A DNA stretch of 64,000 nt from Bacteroidales bacterium (GCA_017469845.1 JAFUFP010000011.1:62001-126000); one strand, 5' to 3'; counted from the stretch's first letter, positions 44,775-53,667 are shown. Made by a program: numbers and translations. The notes: a model not told the origin generated them from the sequence alone.

Positions 44775-45917
44775 ATGCCTGATTACCGTATCATTGAAGT
44801 CACCTCCGGCAGGGACCTCAAAAGATTCATCAAATTCCCCGACGAACTGTACAGGGAATGCCCCCAATATGTGCCGGCCCTTCACGCTGACCAGAAGAAG
44901 TCCCTCACCTCCGTGTCGACACTCTCTTACTGCACACACAAGATGTGGCTCGCAGTCGATTGCGAAGGAGGGAAATCCCCTTCCAAAGCCAAAGTCGTGG
45001 GAAGGATTTGTGCGATGGTGAACCCACGCTACAACGAACTCTACGCGAAGAAGAGGGCGAGATTCGGATGGTTCGACACCATTGATGAATTCGAAGTGGC
45101 GAAGCTCCTGCTTTCGACCGCGGAGAAATGGGCCAAGGAACAGGGCATGAATGAAATCCACGGTCCCCTTTACTACAACACCCTCGGAAAGCAGGGCATG
45201 CTGGTCGAAGGCTTCGAGAACACCCCGCCTTTCAACTGCCTGTACAATTTCCCGTACTACAACGACTTCGTGACGGCGATGGGATATGAGAAGGAGTGCG
45301 AATGGCTCCAGTACAAGATGGCAGCCGACCAGGACGTAGCTGAGAAGGTGCACCGCATCTCCGACATGCTGAAGGAAAGGTACAGTCTGCATGAGGGAGA
45401 CATCGAGAAGCTGAAAAAGGACAAGACGATGGTGAAGAAGTTCTTCGACATGTACAACCAGAGCTTCGTTTCGTCCGTACACAACTTCATCCCCTTCACC
45501 GATGAGGAAATCGAGGAGGAAGCAGCATCAGTGATGAAGTTCCTCAACAACAAGACAAGCGTCATCATCCTCGACGAACACGAGGAACTCGTCGCTTTCG
45601 GAATCACCTTCCCTTCCATCTCCGAGGCCCTCAAGAAATGCAAAGGCCATCTCTTCCCCTTCGGATGGATCCATATGCTCAGAGCTCTCAAAGACCATAC
45701 GACGGTTGACCTGATGCTCAACGGAGCCGTCCCCTCATGGCAGAACAAGGGTGTCTCCGCCATCTACCATTGCGCGATGTCGAAGAGGTACAAGGAGTCC
45801 CACACCAAGTGGGCCATCGCCAACCCCCAGATCGAAAGCAACAGCGCCGTCAACGTCTGGGCGAAATACGACAACGAGCTCTTCATGAGAAGAAGGTGCT
45901 ACATAAAGGACATATAA
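44775..45917 (+). CDS. GNAT-fold family protein of unknown substrate
   Basis: A cytoplasmic protein of about 380 residues. Sequence style and length match a Bacteroidetes family usually annotated as GNAT N-acetyltransferase-like. Recognisable parts are the N-terminal FPDELYRECPQYVPALHADQKK, the central EIHGPLYYNTLGKQGMLVEGF and a C-terminal region with AIYHCAMSKRYKESHTKWAIANPQ. I see no clear acetyl-CoA loop, so the activity is uncertain. The start MPDYRIIEV at 44775 is preferred because the promoter lies just upstream; the frame is open 31 codons earlier. prfA follows after 80 bases. Confidence 0.75.
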   Translation: MPDYRIIEVTSGRDLKRFIKFPDELYRECPQYVPALHADQKKSLTSVSTLSYCTHKMWLAVDCEGGKSPSKAKVVGRICAMVNPRYNELYAKKRARFGWFDTIDEFEVAKLLLSTAEKWAKEQGMNEIHGPLYYNTLGKQGMLVEGFENTPPFNCLYNFPYYNDFVTAMGYEKECEWLQYKMAADQDVAEKVHRISDMLKERYSLHEGDIEKLKKDKTMVKKFFDMYNQSFVSSVHNFIPFTDEEIEEEAASVMKFLNNKTSVIILDEHEELVAFGITFPSISEALKKCKGHLFPFGWIHMLRALKDHTTVDLMLNGAVPSWQNKGVSAIYHCAMSKRYKESHTKWAIANPQIESNSAVNVWAKYDNELFMRRRCYIKDI

Positions 45918-45997
45918 CTTCCGTGCCACTTGACCCGGGGGAAAACCGACTCTGAAAACTCAACCATCACATCACTCAAACAAGACAACTCTACCAT

Positions 45998-47092
45998 ATG
46001 GCAGACAACAATACACTACTCGAAAAAGTCCTGAGCCTTCAGGACAAGTTCAAGGCCCTCCAGGACCAGTTGGCCGATCCGGCAGTGATGTCGGACATGA
46101 AGAAGTACGTCCAACTGAACAAGGACTACAAGGAGCTCCAGCCCATCATCAACGCAGGACTGGACTACAAGAAGATGCTCGATGAGCTCGCAGCCGCGAA
46201 GGACATCCTGATGAACGAGAAGGATGAGGACCTCCGTGAAATGGCACGTGACGAAATCAACGAAATCGAGCCGAAACTCCCCCAGATGGAGCAGGACATA
46301 AAGCTTCTCCTCATCCCGGCCGATCCCGACGACAGCAAGAACGCCATGGTCGAAATCCGTGGCGGCACCGGCGGTGACGAAGCCGCCATCTTCGCCGGAG
46401 ATCTCTTCAGGATGTATTCCAAATACGCCGAGAGCAAGGGATGGAAGCTTGAGGTCACCGACCAGGCTCCCGGAACCTCCGGAGGATACAAGCAGATCGT
46501 ATTCAAACTCTCCAGCTCCAATGAAGGTGTCTACGGAGTGATGAAGTACGAGTCCGGAGTACACCGGGTACAGAGGGTTCCCCAGACCGAGACCCAGGGA
46601 AGGATACAGACATCGGCAGCTTCGGTTGCCGTATTCCCCGAGGCAGGAGAATTCGATATCGAACTGAACATGAACGATATCAGAAAAGACCTCTTCTGTT
46701 CTTCAGGTCCCGGCGGGCAGGGCGTCAACACGACATATTCCGCCGTCAGACTCACCCACATCCCTTCAGGAATCGTGGTCCAGTGCCAGGAGGAAAGGTC
46801 GCAGTTGAAGAACCTTGACAGGGCTATGGAAGAACTCCGTACAAGGCTCTACAACATGGAACACCAGAAGTACCTTGATTCGATCGCCGCAAAGAGAAAG
46901 ACCATGGTCTCCACCGGTGACCGTTCAGCCAAGATCCGTACTTACAACTACCCCCAGTCAAGGGTTACCGACCACAGGATCAACTGGACGATGTACAACC
47001 TCCCCGTCTTCATGGACGGTGACATCCAGGAGTGCATCGATCAGCTCACAATCGCTGAGAACGCCGAAAGGCTCAAAGAGGCAGGAGAATAA
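45998..47092 (+). CDS. prfA: Peptide chain release factor 1
   Basis: Recognises UAA and UAG stop codons and triggers peptide release. The 364-residue protein has the GGQ motif in SSGPGGQGVNTTYSAVRLTH near residue 235 and the RGGTGGDEAAIFAGDLFRMY segment near 122. There is no in-frame UGA autoregulatory site, and the length fits RF1 better than RF2. It is followed by queF after three bases. Confidence 0.95.
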   Translation: MADNNTLLEKVLSLQDKFKALQDQLADPAVMSDMKKYVQLNKDYKELQPIINAGLDYKKMLDELAAAKDILMNEKDEDLREMARDEINEIEPKLPQMEQDIKLLLIPADPDDSKNAMVEIRGGTGGDEAAIFAGDLFRMYSKYAESKGWKLEVTDQAPGTSGGYKQIVFKLSSSNEGVYGVMKYESGVHRVQRVPQTETQGRIQTSAASVAVFPEAGEFDIELNMNDIRKDLFCSSGPGGQGVNTTYSAVRLTHIPSGIVVQCQEERSQLKNLDRAMEELRTRLYNMEHQKYLDSIAAKRKTMVSTGDRSAKIRTYNYPQSRVTDHRINWTMYNLPVFMDGDIQECIDQLTIAENAERLKEAGE

Positions 47093-47095
47093 GCC

Positions 47096-47557
47096 ATGTC
47101 CACAGGAAGAGAGAACGAAGGGCTCAAAGCCCTCGGAAACAAGACTAAGTACAGTCAGGATTACGACCCCGGCGTGCTGGAGACCTTCTCCAACATGCAC
47201 CCGGACAACGATTACTGGGTAAGGTTCAACTGCCCCGAATTCACTACCCTCTGTCCCATCACCGGACAGCCCGATTTCGGTGAAATCCGGATCAGCTACA
47301 TCCCCGACGAGAGGATGGTGGAAAGCAAGAGCCTGAAGCTGTATCTTTTCAGTTTCCGCAGCCACGGCGGTTTCCATGAAGATTGCGTCAACACCATAAT
47401 GAAGGACCTGAAGAATCTCATGGACCCCAAATACATCGAGGTGACGGGATTCTTCGTCCCGAGGGGCGGTATAAGCATTTACCCTTTCGCGAATTACGGA
47501 AGACCTGGCACCAAATGGGAGAAACTCGCCGAAGAGAGATTCTTCCGCCACGAATAA
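47096..47557 (+). CDS. queF: NADPH-dependent 7-cyano-7-deazaguanine reductase
   Basis: Reduces preQ0 to preQ1 in queuosine synthesis for tRNA. The 153-residue protein is the short, single-domain type. The substrate-binding Cys is in [15 protein letters not shown] near residue 50, and the QueF motif [13 protein letters not shown] plus the FHEDCVNTI segment near 90 are present. It starts three bases after prfA and probably shares its transcript. Other queuosine genes are outside the window. Confidence 0.95.
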   Translation: MSTGRENEGLKALGNKTKYSQDYDPGVLETFSNMHPDNDYWVRFNCPEFTTLCPITGQPDFGEIRISYIPDERMVESKSLKLYLFSFRSHGGFHEDCVNTIMKDLKNLMDPKYIEVTGFFVPRGGISIYPFANYGRPGTKWEKLAEERFFRHE

Positions 47558-47588
47558 GGATTCACTCCCATGACAACACCTTACGGAA

Positions 47589-47615
47589 TCAGCCGCTCAA
47601 AAAATGGGCGGCTGA
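47589..47615 (+). terminator. Hairpin after queF with a TCAAAAAATGG loop
   Basis: A 10-bp stem with one G-T pair (47589-47598 and 47606-47615), followed by TCTTGTATTTG, a plausible terminator. The loop region shares the 11-mer TCAAAAAATGG with the two hairpin repeats at 16.2-16.3 kb, although the stems differ. Confidence 0.6.
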
Positions 47616-47654
47616 TCTTGTATTTGTCTATTTGTCTTATACTGAATACGGATT

Positions 47655-47897
47655 CTACGACGCATCCCAACGCATGGAATACGTTCCAAGCAGCCTTGGT
47701 GATATGCGCAATTCTTCAGCAATCTTACGCCAATCTTTGATAGCATCACGAACCTCATCGACAATCTCCCTGGCTTCTTGCTCTTCAAGCATGTAATTTT
47801 CACTGGCTGAAAGGAGAGCATTGACATCCGACTGCTCTGTGTAAGAGTCGATGAGCAAACTGCAATTCTTTTCATGACCCTTACAATAATTCCTCAT
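47655..47897 (-). pseudogene. Truncated hipA remnant (C-terminal part only)
   Basis: Eighty codons follow hipB on the minus strand, overlapping its end by 17 bases in another frame. From DSYTEQSDVNALLSASENYM through EARE and DAIKDWRKIAEELRIS the sequence matches the C-terminal helices of HipA kinases. The N-terminal subdomain and the whole kinase core with its ATP-binding and catalytic residues are absent. It therefore cannot phosphorylate a target. An internal deletion of a normal hipBA pair is the simplest explanation; the 80-residue product might still be made and could bind HipB. Confidence 0.6.
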
Positions 47898-48174
47898 CCT
47901 GCAATTGTCTGCCGAGAGCGTCATCGGCCGCAAGCAACATGATATCGTTTTCCAGATTGAGCGCATACAGTACACGCGCATATATTCCCATGGATACCGT
48001 AGGATCACCATGTTCCACTTTAGAGACAGTCAGGCGAGTCACAGTTGCCCTGTCCGCTATGTCCTGCATGGACAAATGCCTGCGCTTACGCGCCAGCATG
48101 ATCTGCTGCCCCATAATTTCCATCTTCCGACTCAACGCTTGAGGCATCACCTTGCCAAAAGTCCTTTTTCCCAT
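47881..48174 (-). CDS. HipB-like XRE-family regulator
   Basis: A 97-residue helix-turn-helix protein of the HipB type. The HTH (residues about 25-75) contains MQDIADRATVTRLTVSKVEHG, with helix 3 in VTRLTVSKVE. The short tail ends DEELL. HipB proteins repress their own promoter and neutralise the HipA kinase; here hipA is only a remnant. A full promoter and a 7-bp inverted repeat over its -33 region suggest it still regulates itself. Confidence 0.85.
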   Translation of the reverse strand: MGKRTFGKVMPQALSRKMEIMGQQIMLARKRRHLSMQDIADRATVTRLTVSKVEHGDPTVSMGIYARVLYALNLENDIMLLAADDALGRQLQDEELL

Positions 48175-48193
48175 AATTGTATCTTATCAATCG

Positions 48194-48224
48194 CAAAAAT
48201 AGCATAAAATGTTTATCATAACAA
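48194..48224 (-). promoter_or_regulatory. Promoter of hipB
   Basis: Minus strand TTG (48224-48222), 20 bases, TATTTTTG (48201-48194), a complete consensus match with a leader of about 15 bases. Confidence 0.75.
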
Positions 48225-48229
48225 ACATT
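48208..48229. promoter_or_regulatory. Putative HipB operator
   Basis: A perfect 7-bp inverted repeat AATGTTT-N8-AAACATT covers the -33 element and spacer of the hipB promoter, the expected place for repressor binding. Inference only. Confidence 0.55.
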
Positions 48230-48325
48230 ATACGAGATTCCATTATAGCCTGGCTGAAATGATCAAGGCGCTCTTTATTGAGCGCCTTGAAGAGATTTGT
48301 AGCCGATAAGGGTACTGAACGGTTG

Positions 48326-48661
48326 TTATTTTTCCAATTCGAAGATCTTTTCCATCAGCCTCCATTTCGCCGTGGAAGGAGCATCAGGGTCGCATCCCTG
48401 GAACTGCGAGACATATGCCTCCCATTCCTTCTGCATGGGAAGGGTTGAAAGGCGGGCGTTGTCCTTTTCCCAATCGAAGTCGTCAACCGTATCCATTATC
48501 ATGAAGAGACGGTTCCCAAGGCGGAATATCTGCATATCCAATATCCCGACCTGTTTTATACCGTCCTGAACCACGGGCCACACTTTCGAATGGGCTTCGA
48601 CGTATTTTTCTATAAGAACCGGATCATCCTTCAGATCCAGAGTCTGGCAATACCTTTTCAT
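48326..48661 (-). CDS. DUF718 (RhaM-type) sugar mutarotase
   Basis: A small dimeric-type mutarotase (111 residues) of the L-rhamnose mutarotase family, which interconverts alpha and beta anomers of deoxysugars. YVEAHSKVWP carries the Tyr and catalytic His equivalents, LGNRLFMIMD is the central strand and MQKEWEAYVSQF supplies the conserved Trp. One Tyr of E. coli RhaM is not conserved, a variant common in Bacteroidetes, where some members act on L-fucose. It lies three bases after the nucleotidyltransferase/kinase gene, so the two are co-translated. A sugar anomer made here would be the direct substrate of that kinase. Confidence 0.85.
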   Translation of the reverse strand: MKRYCQTLDLKDDPVLIEKYVEAHSKVWPVVQDGIKQVGILDMQIFRLGNRLFMIMDTVDDFDWEKDNARLSTLPMQKEWEAYVSQFQGCDPDAPSTAKWRLMEKIFELEK

Positions 48662-48664
48662 GAT

Positions 48665-49873
48665 TTAACGTCTTATGGTAAGAGGAATCGCACCTTCGGG
48701 GAAAGCATCCCTTCCGGAGCACACGATGGCAAGGTAACCGCCCCCGCCGGCTCCCGGCATCTTCCATGCGAGCACCCCATCCATGGCGCTGTACTTGTCG
48801 ATATATTCCTGAACGGAAGAAAGGTATCCGCTGCCGGGCTGAGGTTTCATGCCGGAAGGATTGACCATCCCTGGGAACATCGCTACTTGGGCATCGAAAG
48901 AAGCTCTGTAAGCAGATGCGAAGCCTTCCAGATCCTTCGCCATAATAGCGTTCCAACAATCATCTGCAGCCTTTGCCAGAGCCTTCACCTTTTCGGAAGT
49001 TATGTCCTTCCCTTCGACAACGGAACATCCCTTCTGACGGGGAAACATCGGAATCATGCAAAGGTGATCCTCGAGCCAGGAAAGTACCCCCTCATCATAG
49101 CAGGATTCAATCTTTTCGGGCCAGAAGTGACCGTTGTACCAATGACGTACAAGTCCCGGCATGCAGATTCCTATCGCATCCTGCGCACCGGAAATGATGC
49201 CGTCGGTACGTTCAGGTTCATTCTCCACACAGAACACCAGACGGGCGAGCATCTCGGGATCCATTTGGGGAAGTTTCTGAGGCCAGATCTTGCGGATCAT
49301 GTTGCGGGTGCTTGTCGATAGACCGCACCTCTCCCTCACCTCGAAATCAGGCTCCAAAGAAATAGTTATCGCCCATCCCGGAGCATAGCATGAAACATAA
49401 GGCTGGTCGATCCAGGTCCCGGCAAGGTCCAATCTGGTCGGAATCCTGCATGTCAGGTTCTTGAGGTCGGTACTTGAACGGGCCTCGAGTCCTTCCTTGG
49501 GAAGACGCTTCAGGACCACGTACTCGATTCCTCGGCTGCGGCAGAATTCTTCCTTCTCGGGGGTTGAGCCGTCTTCATTGACGACGAAGATGTCGGGACG
49601 GACCCTGTCCACCGTCGGGACGAAGTCCATCACACCCGACCCCTCGTTTATGAAGGCGTCACGGACGTATCTGATGCTCTTCACCATAAAAAGACGTTCG
49701 TCCTGTCCGTACAGGGGTTTGTGGTGCTTGTAACCGAGAATCGTGGAATCGCTTCCGATTCCGACATACAGGTCACCGTATTGTGAGGCCTGTCGGAAAA
49801 ACTCCACATGCCCGCTGTGCAGAAGATCGTAGCATCCGCTGACGAACACTTTCTTGACTTGTCCTGAATCCAT
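48665..49873 (-). CDS. Fused HIGH-superfamily nucleotidyltransferase and GHMP sugar kinase
   Basis: A 402-residue two-domain protein. Residues about 6-138 form a cytidylyl/adenylyltransferase domain with the HxGH motif in SGCYDLLHSGHVEF and a GLEARSST loop. Residues about 142-402 form a GHMP kinase: motif 1 RIPTRLDLAGTWIDQP, motif 2 CGLSTSTRN and motif 3 KMPGAGGGGYLAIV. Motif 1 resembles the kinase half of FKP (L-fucokinase/GDP-fucose pyrophosphorylase) and HddA. The likely work is phosphorylation of a free sugar at C1, then transfer of a nucleotide to give an NDP-sugar. It follows wzz in the export operon (87-base gap with only a weak hairpin). The sugar and nucleotide are unknown. Confidence 0.8.
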   Translation of the reverse strand: MDSGQVKKVFVSGCYDLLHSGHVEFFRQASQYGDLYVGIGSDSTILGYKHHKPLYGQDERLFMVKSIRYVRDAFINEGSGVMDFVPTVDRVRPDIFVVNEDGSTPEKEEFCRSRGIEYVVLKRLPKEGLEARSSTDLKNLTCRIPTRLDLAGTWIDQPYVSCYAPGWAITISLEPDFEVRERCGLSTSTRNMIRKIWPQKLPQMDPEMLARLVFCVENEPERTDGIISGAQDAIGICMPGLVRHWYNGHFWPEKIESCYDEGVLSWLEDHLCMIPMFPRQKGCSVVEGKDITSEKVKALAKAADDCWNAIMAKDLEGFASAYRASFDAQVAMFPGMVNPSGMKPQPGSGYLSSVQEYIDKYSAMDGVLAWKMPGAGGGGYLAIVCSGRDAFPEGAIPLTIRR

Positions 49874-49960
49874 ATCCTGAAGGTTGTATTTCAGTGTTAT
49901 GCTATTATGTCAGATGAGGGAAGCTTGCGCTCCCCTCACCGTAAATGTGGTATTCCGGAT

Positions 49961-51133
49961 TTATGCCTTGGTCTTGGCGGCTTTTTCCTGGGCGCGTTCT
50001 TCATCAACTGTAGTCATAGACTCCTTGAGAGAAGACCAGAACGCTTTCCAAAGGTCTCTTCCGAATCCCGCCCAGCAGCAGGAGAGGAAGAATCCTATGA
50101 ATCCGAAAAGTATGACGCGCATCATTTTGCTCTTCGTGGGGCCCAAGGGAGTCGATGCCGGCTGGATGACGGCATAGACGGGTTTCTCTTCCTGGATCTT
50201 GGCCTTGGCCAGTTCCCTCTGCTGGGCCATCTGGGAATATATCTGGCTAGTTACGTTGACTTCAGTCTGAAGTCTCTGACGCTCGCTGCTGCCGGCCTGA
50301 GTCACTATGTTCCTTCCGGAATCAACGCTCCTGGCATAAGCATCTTGTGCCTTCTCCCAATTGGCCTTCGCCTCTTCGGCGAGCTTGACGTAATGATTGT
50401 AATCATCAGTCGCCTTCTTGGTCCTGTACTCGACGAAATAAGTCTGGAGAGCCTTGCATACGGTATCGGCCAACTGGTAGGAGAAAGTCCTGTCGTCGGT
50501 CACCACCGATATTGATGTCACACCGTTCTTGCTGTCAACTTCGGCCGTTATGGCTTCACGAAGTGCTCTGACCGTCCTGTTCTGGTCTCCGGTCAGCCTC
50601 GTCAAGTCCACGGGGAGTACCAACTCTTCCACCTCATCGTTACCGAACAATTTGGCGAGCCCCTTCTTGGGGTTGTCCCTTCCGGAGAAATGGTCGTAGA
50701 CCGTAACGGGAGTTGCCACAACGCCTTCGGCCTTGGCCTCTTCCGAAACATAAGGGACCAGCTCAACGCCAAAAAGGTTGACAAGGAAAGGGGTGGACTT
50801 GCAGATGTTCGGGAAGAGGGATATGTTGAGGGCGTCTGTTCCTGCGGCCAGCTGTGCATTGCCGAGACCCAGAAGGCTGGTTATGCTGTTGAGGCTTCCT
50901 GATGATCCTCTCTGGGCAAGCTCCGGGGCCAGGGTGACCGTGGCTTGGTACTCTTTCTTCATAGTCATGGCTGAGATTATTCCCAGCACGCCGAAAATGA
51001 AGCAGAAAACGAAGATGAACTTCCAACTCTTCAAGACCTTCGCGATGATTCCCATCCAATCGATGTGGAGGCCCTCGTCGCTCAGATCGTCGAACTCGTC
51101 GTAGTCGTCGTATTTGCGGTATTCCTCACTCAT
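49961..51133 (-). CDS. Wzz-family chain length determinant protein
   Basis: An inner-membrane polysaccharide copolymerase (390 residues) that sets chain length of exported polysaccharide. It has an acidic cytoplasmic N-terminus, a first helix at about 36-57 (FIFVFCFIFGVLGIISAM) and a long periplasmic coiled-coil region. The second helix is near 342-362, preceded by the proline-rich VIQPASTPLGPTKSKM typical of Wzz. There is no fused tyrosine kinase domain. It starts eight bases after the SLBB exporter gene. Confidence 0.92.
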   Translation of the reverse strand: MSEEYRKYDDYDEFDDLSDEGLHIDWMGIIAKVLKSWKFIFVFCFIFGVLGIISAMTMKKEYQATVTLAPELAQRGSSGSLNSITSLLGLGNAQLAAGTDALNISLFPNICKSTPFLVNLFGVELVPYVSEEAKAEGVVATPVTVYDHFSGRDNPKKGLAKLFGNDEVEELVLPVDLTRLTGDQNRTVRALREAITAEVDSKNGVTSISVVTDDRTFSYQLADTVCKALQTYFVEYRTKKATDDYNHYVKLAEEAKANWEKAQDAYARSVDSGRNIVTQAGSSERQRLQTEVNVTSQIYSQMAQQRELAKAKIQEEKPVYAVIQPASTPLGPTKSKMMRVILFGFIGFFLSCCWAGFGRDLWKAFWSSLKESMTTVDEERAQEKAAKTKA

Positions 51134-51141
51134 GACCGGTC

Positions 51142-53547
51142 CTATTTAATTCTTGAAATCATTGTCGCGATGGATGCGGCCATCGTTCCGAGAGAAGCCG
51201 CTGTAGTAGCGTAACCCATTATGTCGCCGGCATTAGCATTTTCCCTAGGTGCCTTGGTGGGAACAACAATCTCGGCTCCGGGAGTGACCTTCGTCCAGCT
51301 GTGCAGTCTCTTTACTGATCCGTTGAGGCTGATCACGTACGCCTTGTTGCGCTTGGCCCTCGGGGCATATCCTCCGCAGCTGGCGATATAATCGGCTCCT
51401 GTCATCTTGGGATCATAAGTCACCACGTTGGGCATCATCACGCTTCCGGTAATCCTCACGGTGCTGGTTCTGACGGGAACGGTGACGTAGTCCCCTTCCT
51501 TGAGGATGACGTCGTAATCACCTCCGGGATTTTCGATGGCGGCTTTAAGGTCGATGGCGACGGGATAATCTTCGGCGATAGAGACGGAAAGGTCGGTTTC
51601 GTCGGTGACTTTGTACAGGGCCCTCCTTGCGTCAGCGCTCTGTCTGCGTTCGGCTTCAGAAGACCGCCTCATAAGACGGGCGCCCTCGAGGTAAGCGAAC
51701 GAGGTGAAACCTCCCGCCATGTTGACAAGGTCGGAAAGCCTGTTTTCACGTCCGGTCATGGAGAAAGTTCCGGGGAAGTTCACTTCACCTGCTATGGTGA
51801 AATGCCTCTGGGTGCTGTATGAAGGACTCCTGTGTACAGTAACCTCATCGTAGGGCTGCAGAAGGAATCCCCCCTCACCGTCATCAACGAGTCCGTTCTT
51901 TATCGGGAACGAGAAAAGTTGTGACACTTCCGACTGGGCTGTCGTGCCCTCATTGTCCAGGAATCTTCTCGAAACGTCAACCCTGGAAACGGAAGCACCC
52001 CTACGGAGACCGCCGGCAAGGATGATGAGGTCCTCGACGGTAGTGTTCTCAGCGAAAGGATAAGTACCCGGATTGGCGACCAGACCGTCAATCGTGAATG
52101 AGCCGTGCTCACTCATTTCGTACTGGCTGGCGATATGGAGCTCATCGTTGTTCTTCAGGGCTATGTCCTTCTTTCCTGACATGATGTCATTGAGGTTCAT
52201 GGAAATCACCTCCATGGTCTTGTCCTCATGCTCACGGTGGAGAACGGCCCTACCCATGAAAGCGTCGGGAAGAAGTCCACCCGCGGCGTTGATGAGTTCC
52301 CTGACGGTATGGATTTCGTCACCGAGTTCGTAAACTGAAGGGCGGTAGACGGATCCCACGATTGAAATCTTGTTCTCGAAAAGGGAGAAAAGTCCGCCCA
52401 CCTGGATTTCATCACCATTCTTCAGCTGGAAGGAATCGTACTCGGACTCGGGTACGGTCTTCACCTCGTAGCTCTTTCCGCTCTGGCGGGTGACGGTCAG
52501 GCTCTCGGTGTATGCGCCATAGGCGAAGCCTCCGGCATAGTTCAGGAGGTCGGTGATGGTCTCACCTTCCTTCATCTCGAAGTACATAGGACGTTTGAGC
52601 TGTCCGTCAGCCTTCACCATGACCTTGTAAGGACGGACAAGGATGACGTCACCTTCCTCGAGACGGAGGTCGCTCTTGCGGTTACCGTTTGTAAGGAAGT
52701 CATAGACGTCCACCGAAGCCACTGTCTTTCCGTTGCGGACGACGCTGATGTCACGCATGCTACCGGGCTCGACGACACCGCCGGCCCTGTATAGGGCATG
52801 GAAGACGGTAGCGAAGGAAGAGAGTGTGAATGTTCCGGGATTGTGCACATCTCCGAGGATGTTGACCTGGATGGTCCTTATCTGTCCGAGGGAAACGCGG
52901 ATGTCGGATTCGTTATCACCGAGGCCGCCGTAAACGGAAGCGAGACGCCTCTTGAGGTACGAATTCGCCTCGTTGATCGTCATGCCGTTGAGATATATGG
53001 GGCCGAGGTATTCGGTGTTGATGCTGCCTTCGGGGGAGATATGTCCGCGGATCGTTTTCTGCTCACGTCCGAAAATCTCTATAATGACCTCATCTCCGGG
53101 GCCCAGACGGTAATTGGTCGGGGTGGCGAGATTCTCGCTGGGGGCGAAGTTGAGGTTACGGTTACGGAAGATGTCCCTTCCGTATACGGTAAGGGCGTCT
53201 GAAACCGTCTCCGGCTCGTACGAGGTAGCGGTATCGGGAATTTCCTCGTTGCCGTAGAGAGTGTGTCCCCCTCCTGAAGCCGTGGCAGCCACGTTGTCCG
53301 AATCCTGCTGCTCGCGGTAAAGCCTTTCAACCCTTCTCACCTGGGCTTCGTCAACACCTCTGAGGGCCAAAGTTCTGGCAATTTCATTCTCGTCGCGTCC
53401 TTCCGAGACGGCCTGCTTCACGAACTCGAGGACCTGCTCATCGGTCATCGTGCCCTGGGCGTAAGAAGCCCCGCCGACACACAGAAGGCACACGGCCAAC
53501 ATTGTCATCCTTCTTCTGAACATATGCGATATAGATACTTTTTTCAC
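51142..53547 (-). CDS. SLBB-domain polysaccharide export protein (Wza-like)
   Basis: An outer-membrane-associated exporter (801 residues) for capsule or exopolysaccharide. After a signal peptide (LAVCLLCVGGASYA) and a helical region comes the Poly_export domain (YRLGPGDEVIIEIFG, near residue 148). Roughly six SLBB repeats follow, for example VNILGDVHNPGTFTL, ISIVGSVYRPSVYEL and FTIDGLVANPGTYPF. The C-terminus has a hydrophobic segment near 780. No lipobox Cys is seen, unlike E. coli Wza. It is the first gene of the operon with wzz, the nucleotidyltransferase/kinase and the mutarotase, behind a complete promoter. Confidence 0.92.
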   Translation of the reverse strand: MKKVSISHMFRRRMTMLAVCLLCVGGASYAQGTMTDEQVLEFVKQAVSEGRDENEIARTLALRGVDEAQVRRVERLYREQQDSDNVAATASGGGHTLYGNEEIPDTATSYEPETVSDALTVYGRDIFRNRNLNFAPSENLATPTNYRLGPGDEVIIEIFGREQKTIRGHISPEGSINTEYLGPIYLNGMTINEANSYLKRRLASVYGGLGDNESDIRVSLGQIRTIQVNILGDVHNPGTFTLSSFATVFHALYRAGGVVEPGSMRDISVVRNGKTVASVDVYDFLTNGNRKSDLRLEEGDVILVRPYKVMVKADGQLKRPMYFEMKEGETITDLLNYAGGFAYGAYTESLTVTRQSGKSYEVKTVPESEYDSFQLKNGDEIQVGGLFSLFENKISIVGSVYRPSVYELGDEIHTVRELINAAGGLLPDAFMGRAVLHREHEDKTMEVISMNLNDIMSGKKDIALKNNDELHIASQYEMSEHGSFTIDGLVANPGTYPFAENTTVEDLIILAGGLRRGASVSRVDVSRRFLDNEGTTAQSEVSQLFSFPIKNGLVDDGEGGFLLQPYDEVTVHRSPSYSTQRHFTIAGEVNFPGTFSMTGRENRLSDLVNMAGGFTSFAYLEGARLMRRSSEAERRQSADARRALYKVTDETDLSVSIAEDYPVAIDLKAAIENPGGDYDVILKEGDYVTVPVRTSTVRITGSVMMPNVVTYDPKMTGADYIASCGGYAPRAKRNKAYVISLNGSVKRLHSWTKVTPGAEIVVPTKAPRENANAGDIMGYATTAASLGTMAASIATMISRIK

Positions 53548-53587
53548 TTGATTGCACGTTTACGTTGCGACAAAGCGCTTTAACGTG

Positions 53588-53618
53588 CAAATTTAGTGAT
53601 AAAAAACGGGTAATGCAA
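53588..53618 (-). promoter_or_regulatory. Promoter of the polysaccharide export operon
   Basis: Minus strand TTG (53618-53616), 20 bases, TAAATTTG (53595-53588). A 9-bp inverted repeat (TTGCACGTT and AACGTGCAA, 53561-53590) lies over the start region and could be an operator or leader hairpin. Confidence 0.75.
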
Positions 53619-53667
53619 TGATACGGAACGCACGGGGCTTTCGAACGGTCCGGGAACGCCCATAAAC

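Noticed and set aside
49913-49940. Hairpin between wzz and the nucleotidyltransferase/kinase gene as a terminator
   Set aside because: The stem has a mismatch and no T-run, and no new promoter follows, so the genes are better treated as one operon.
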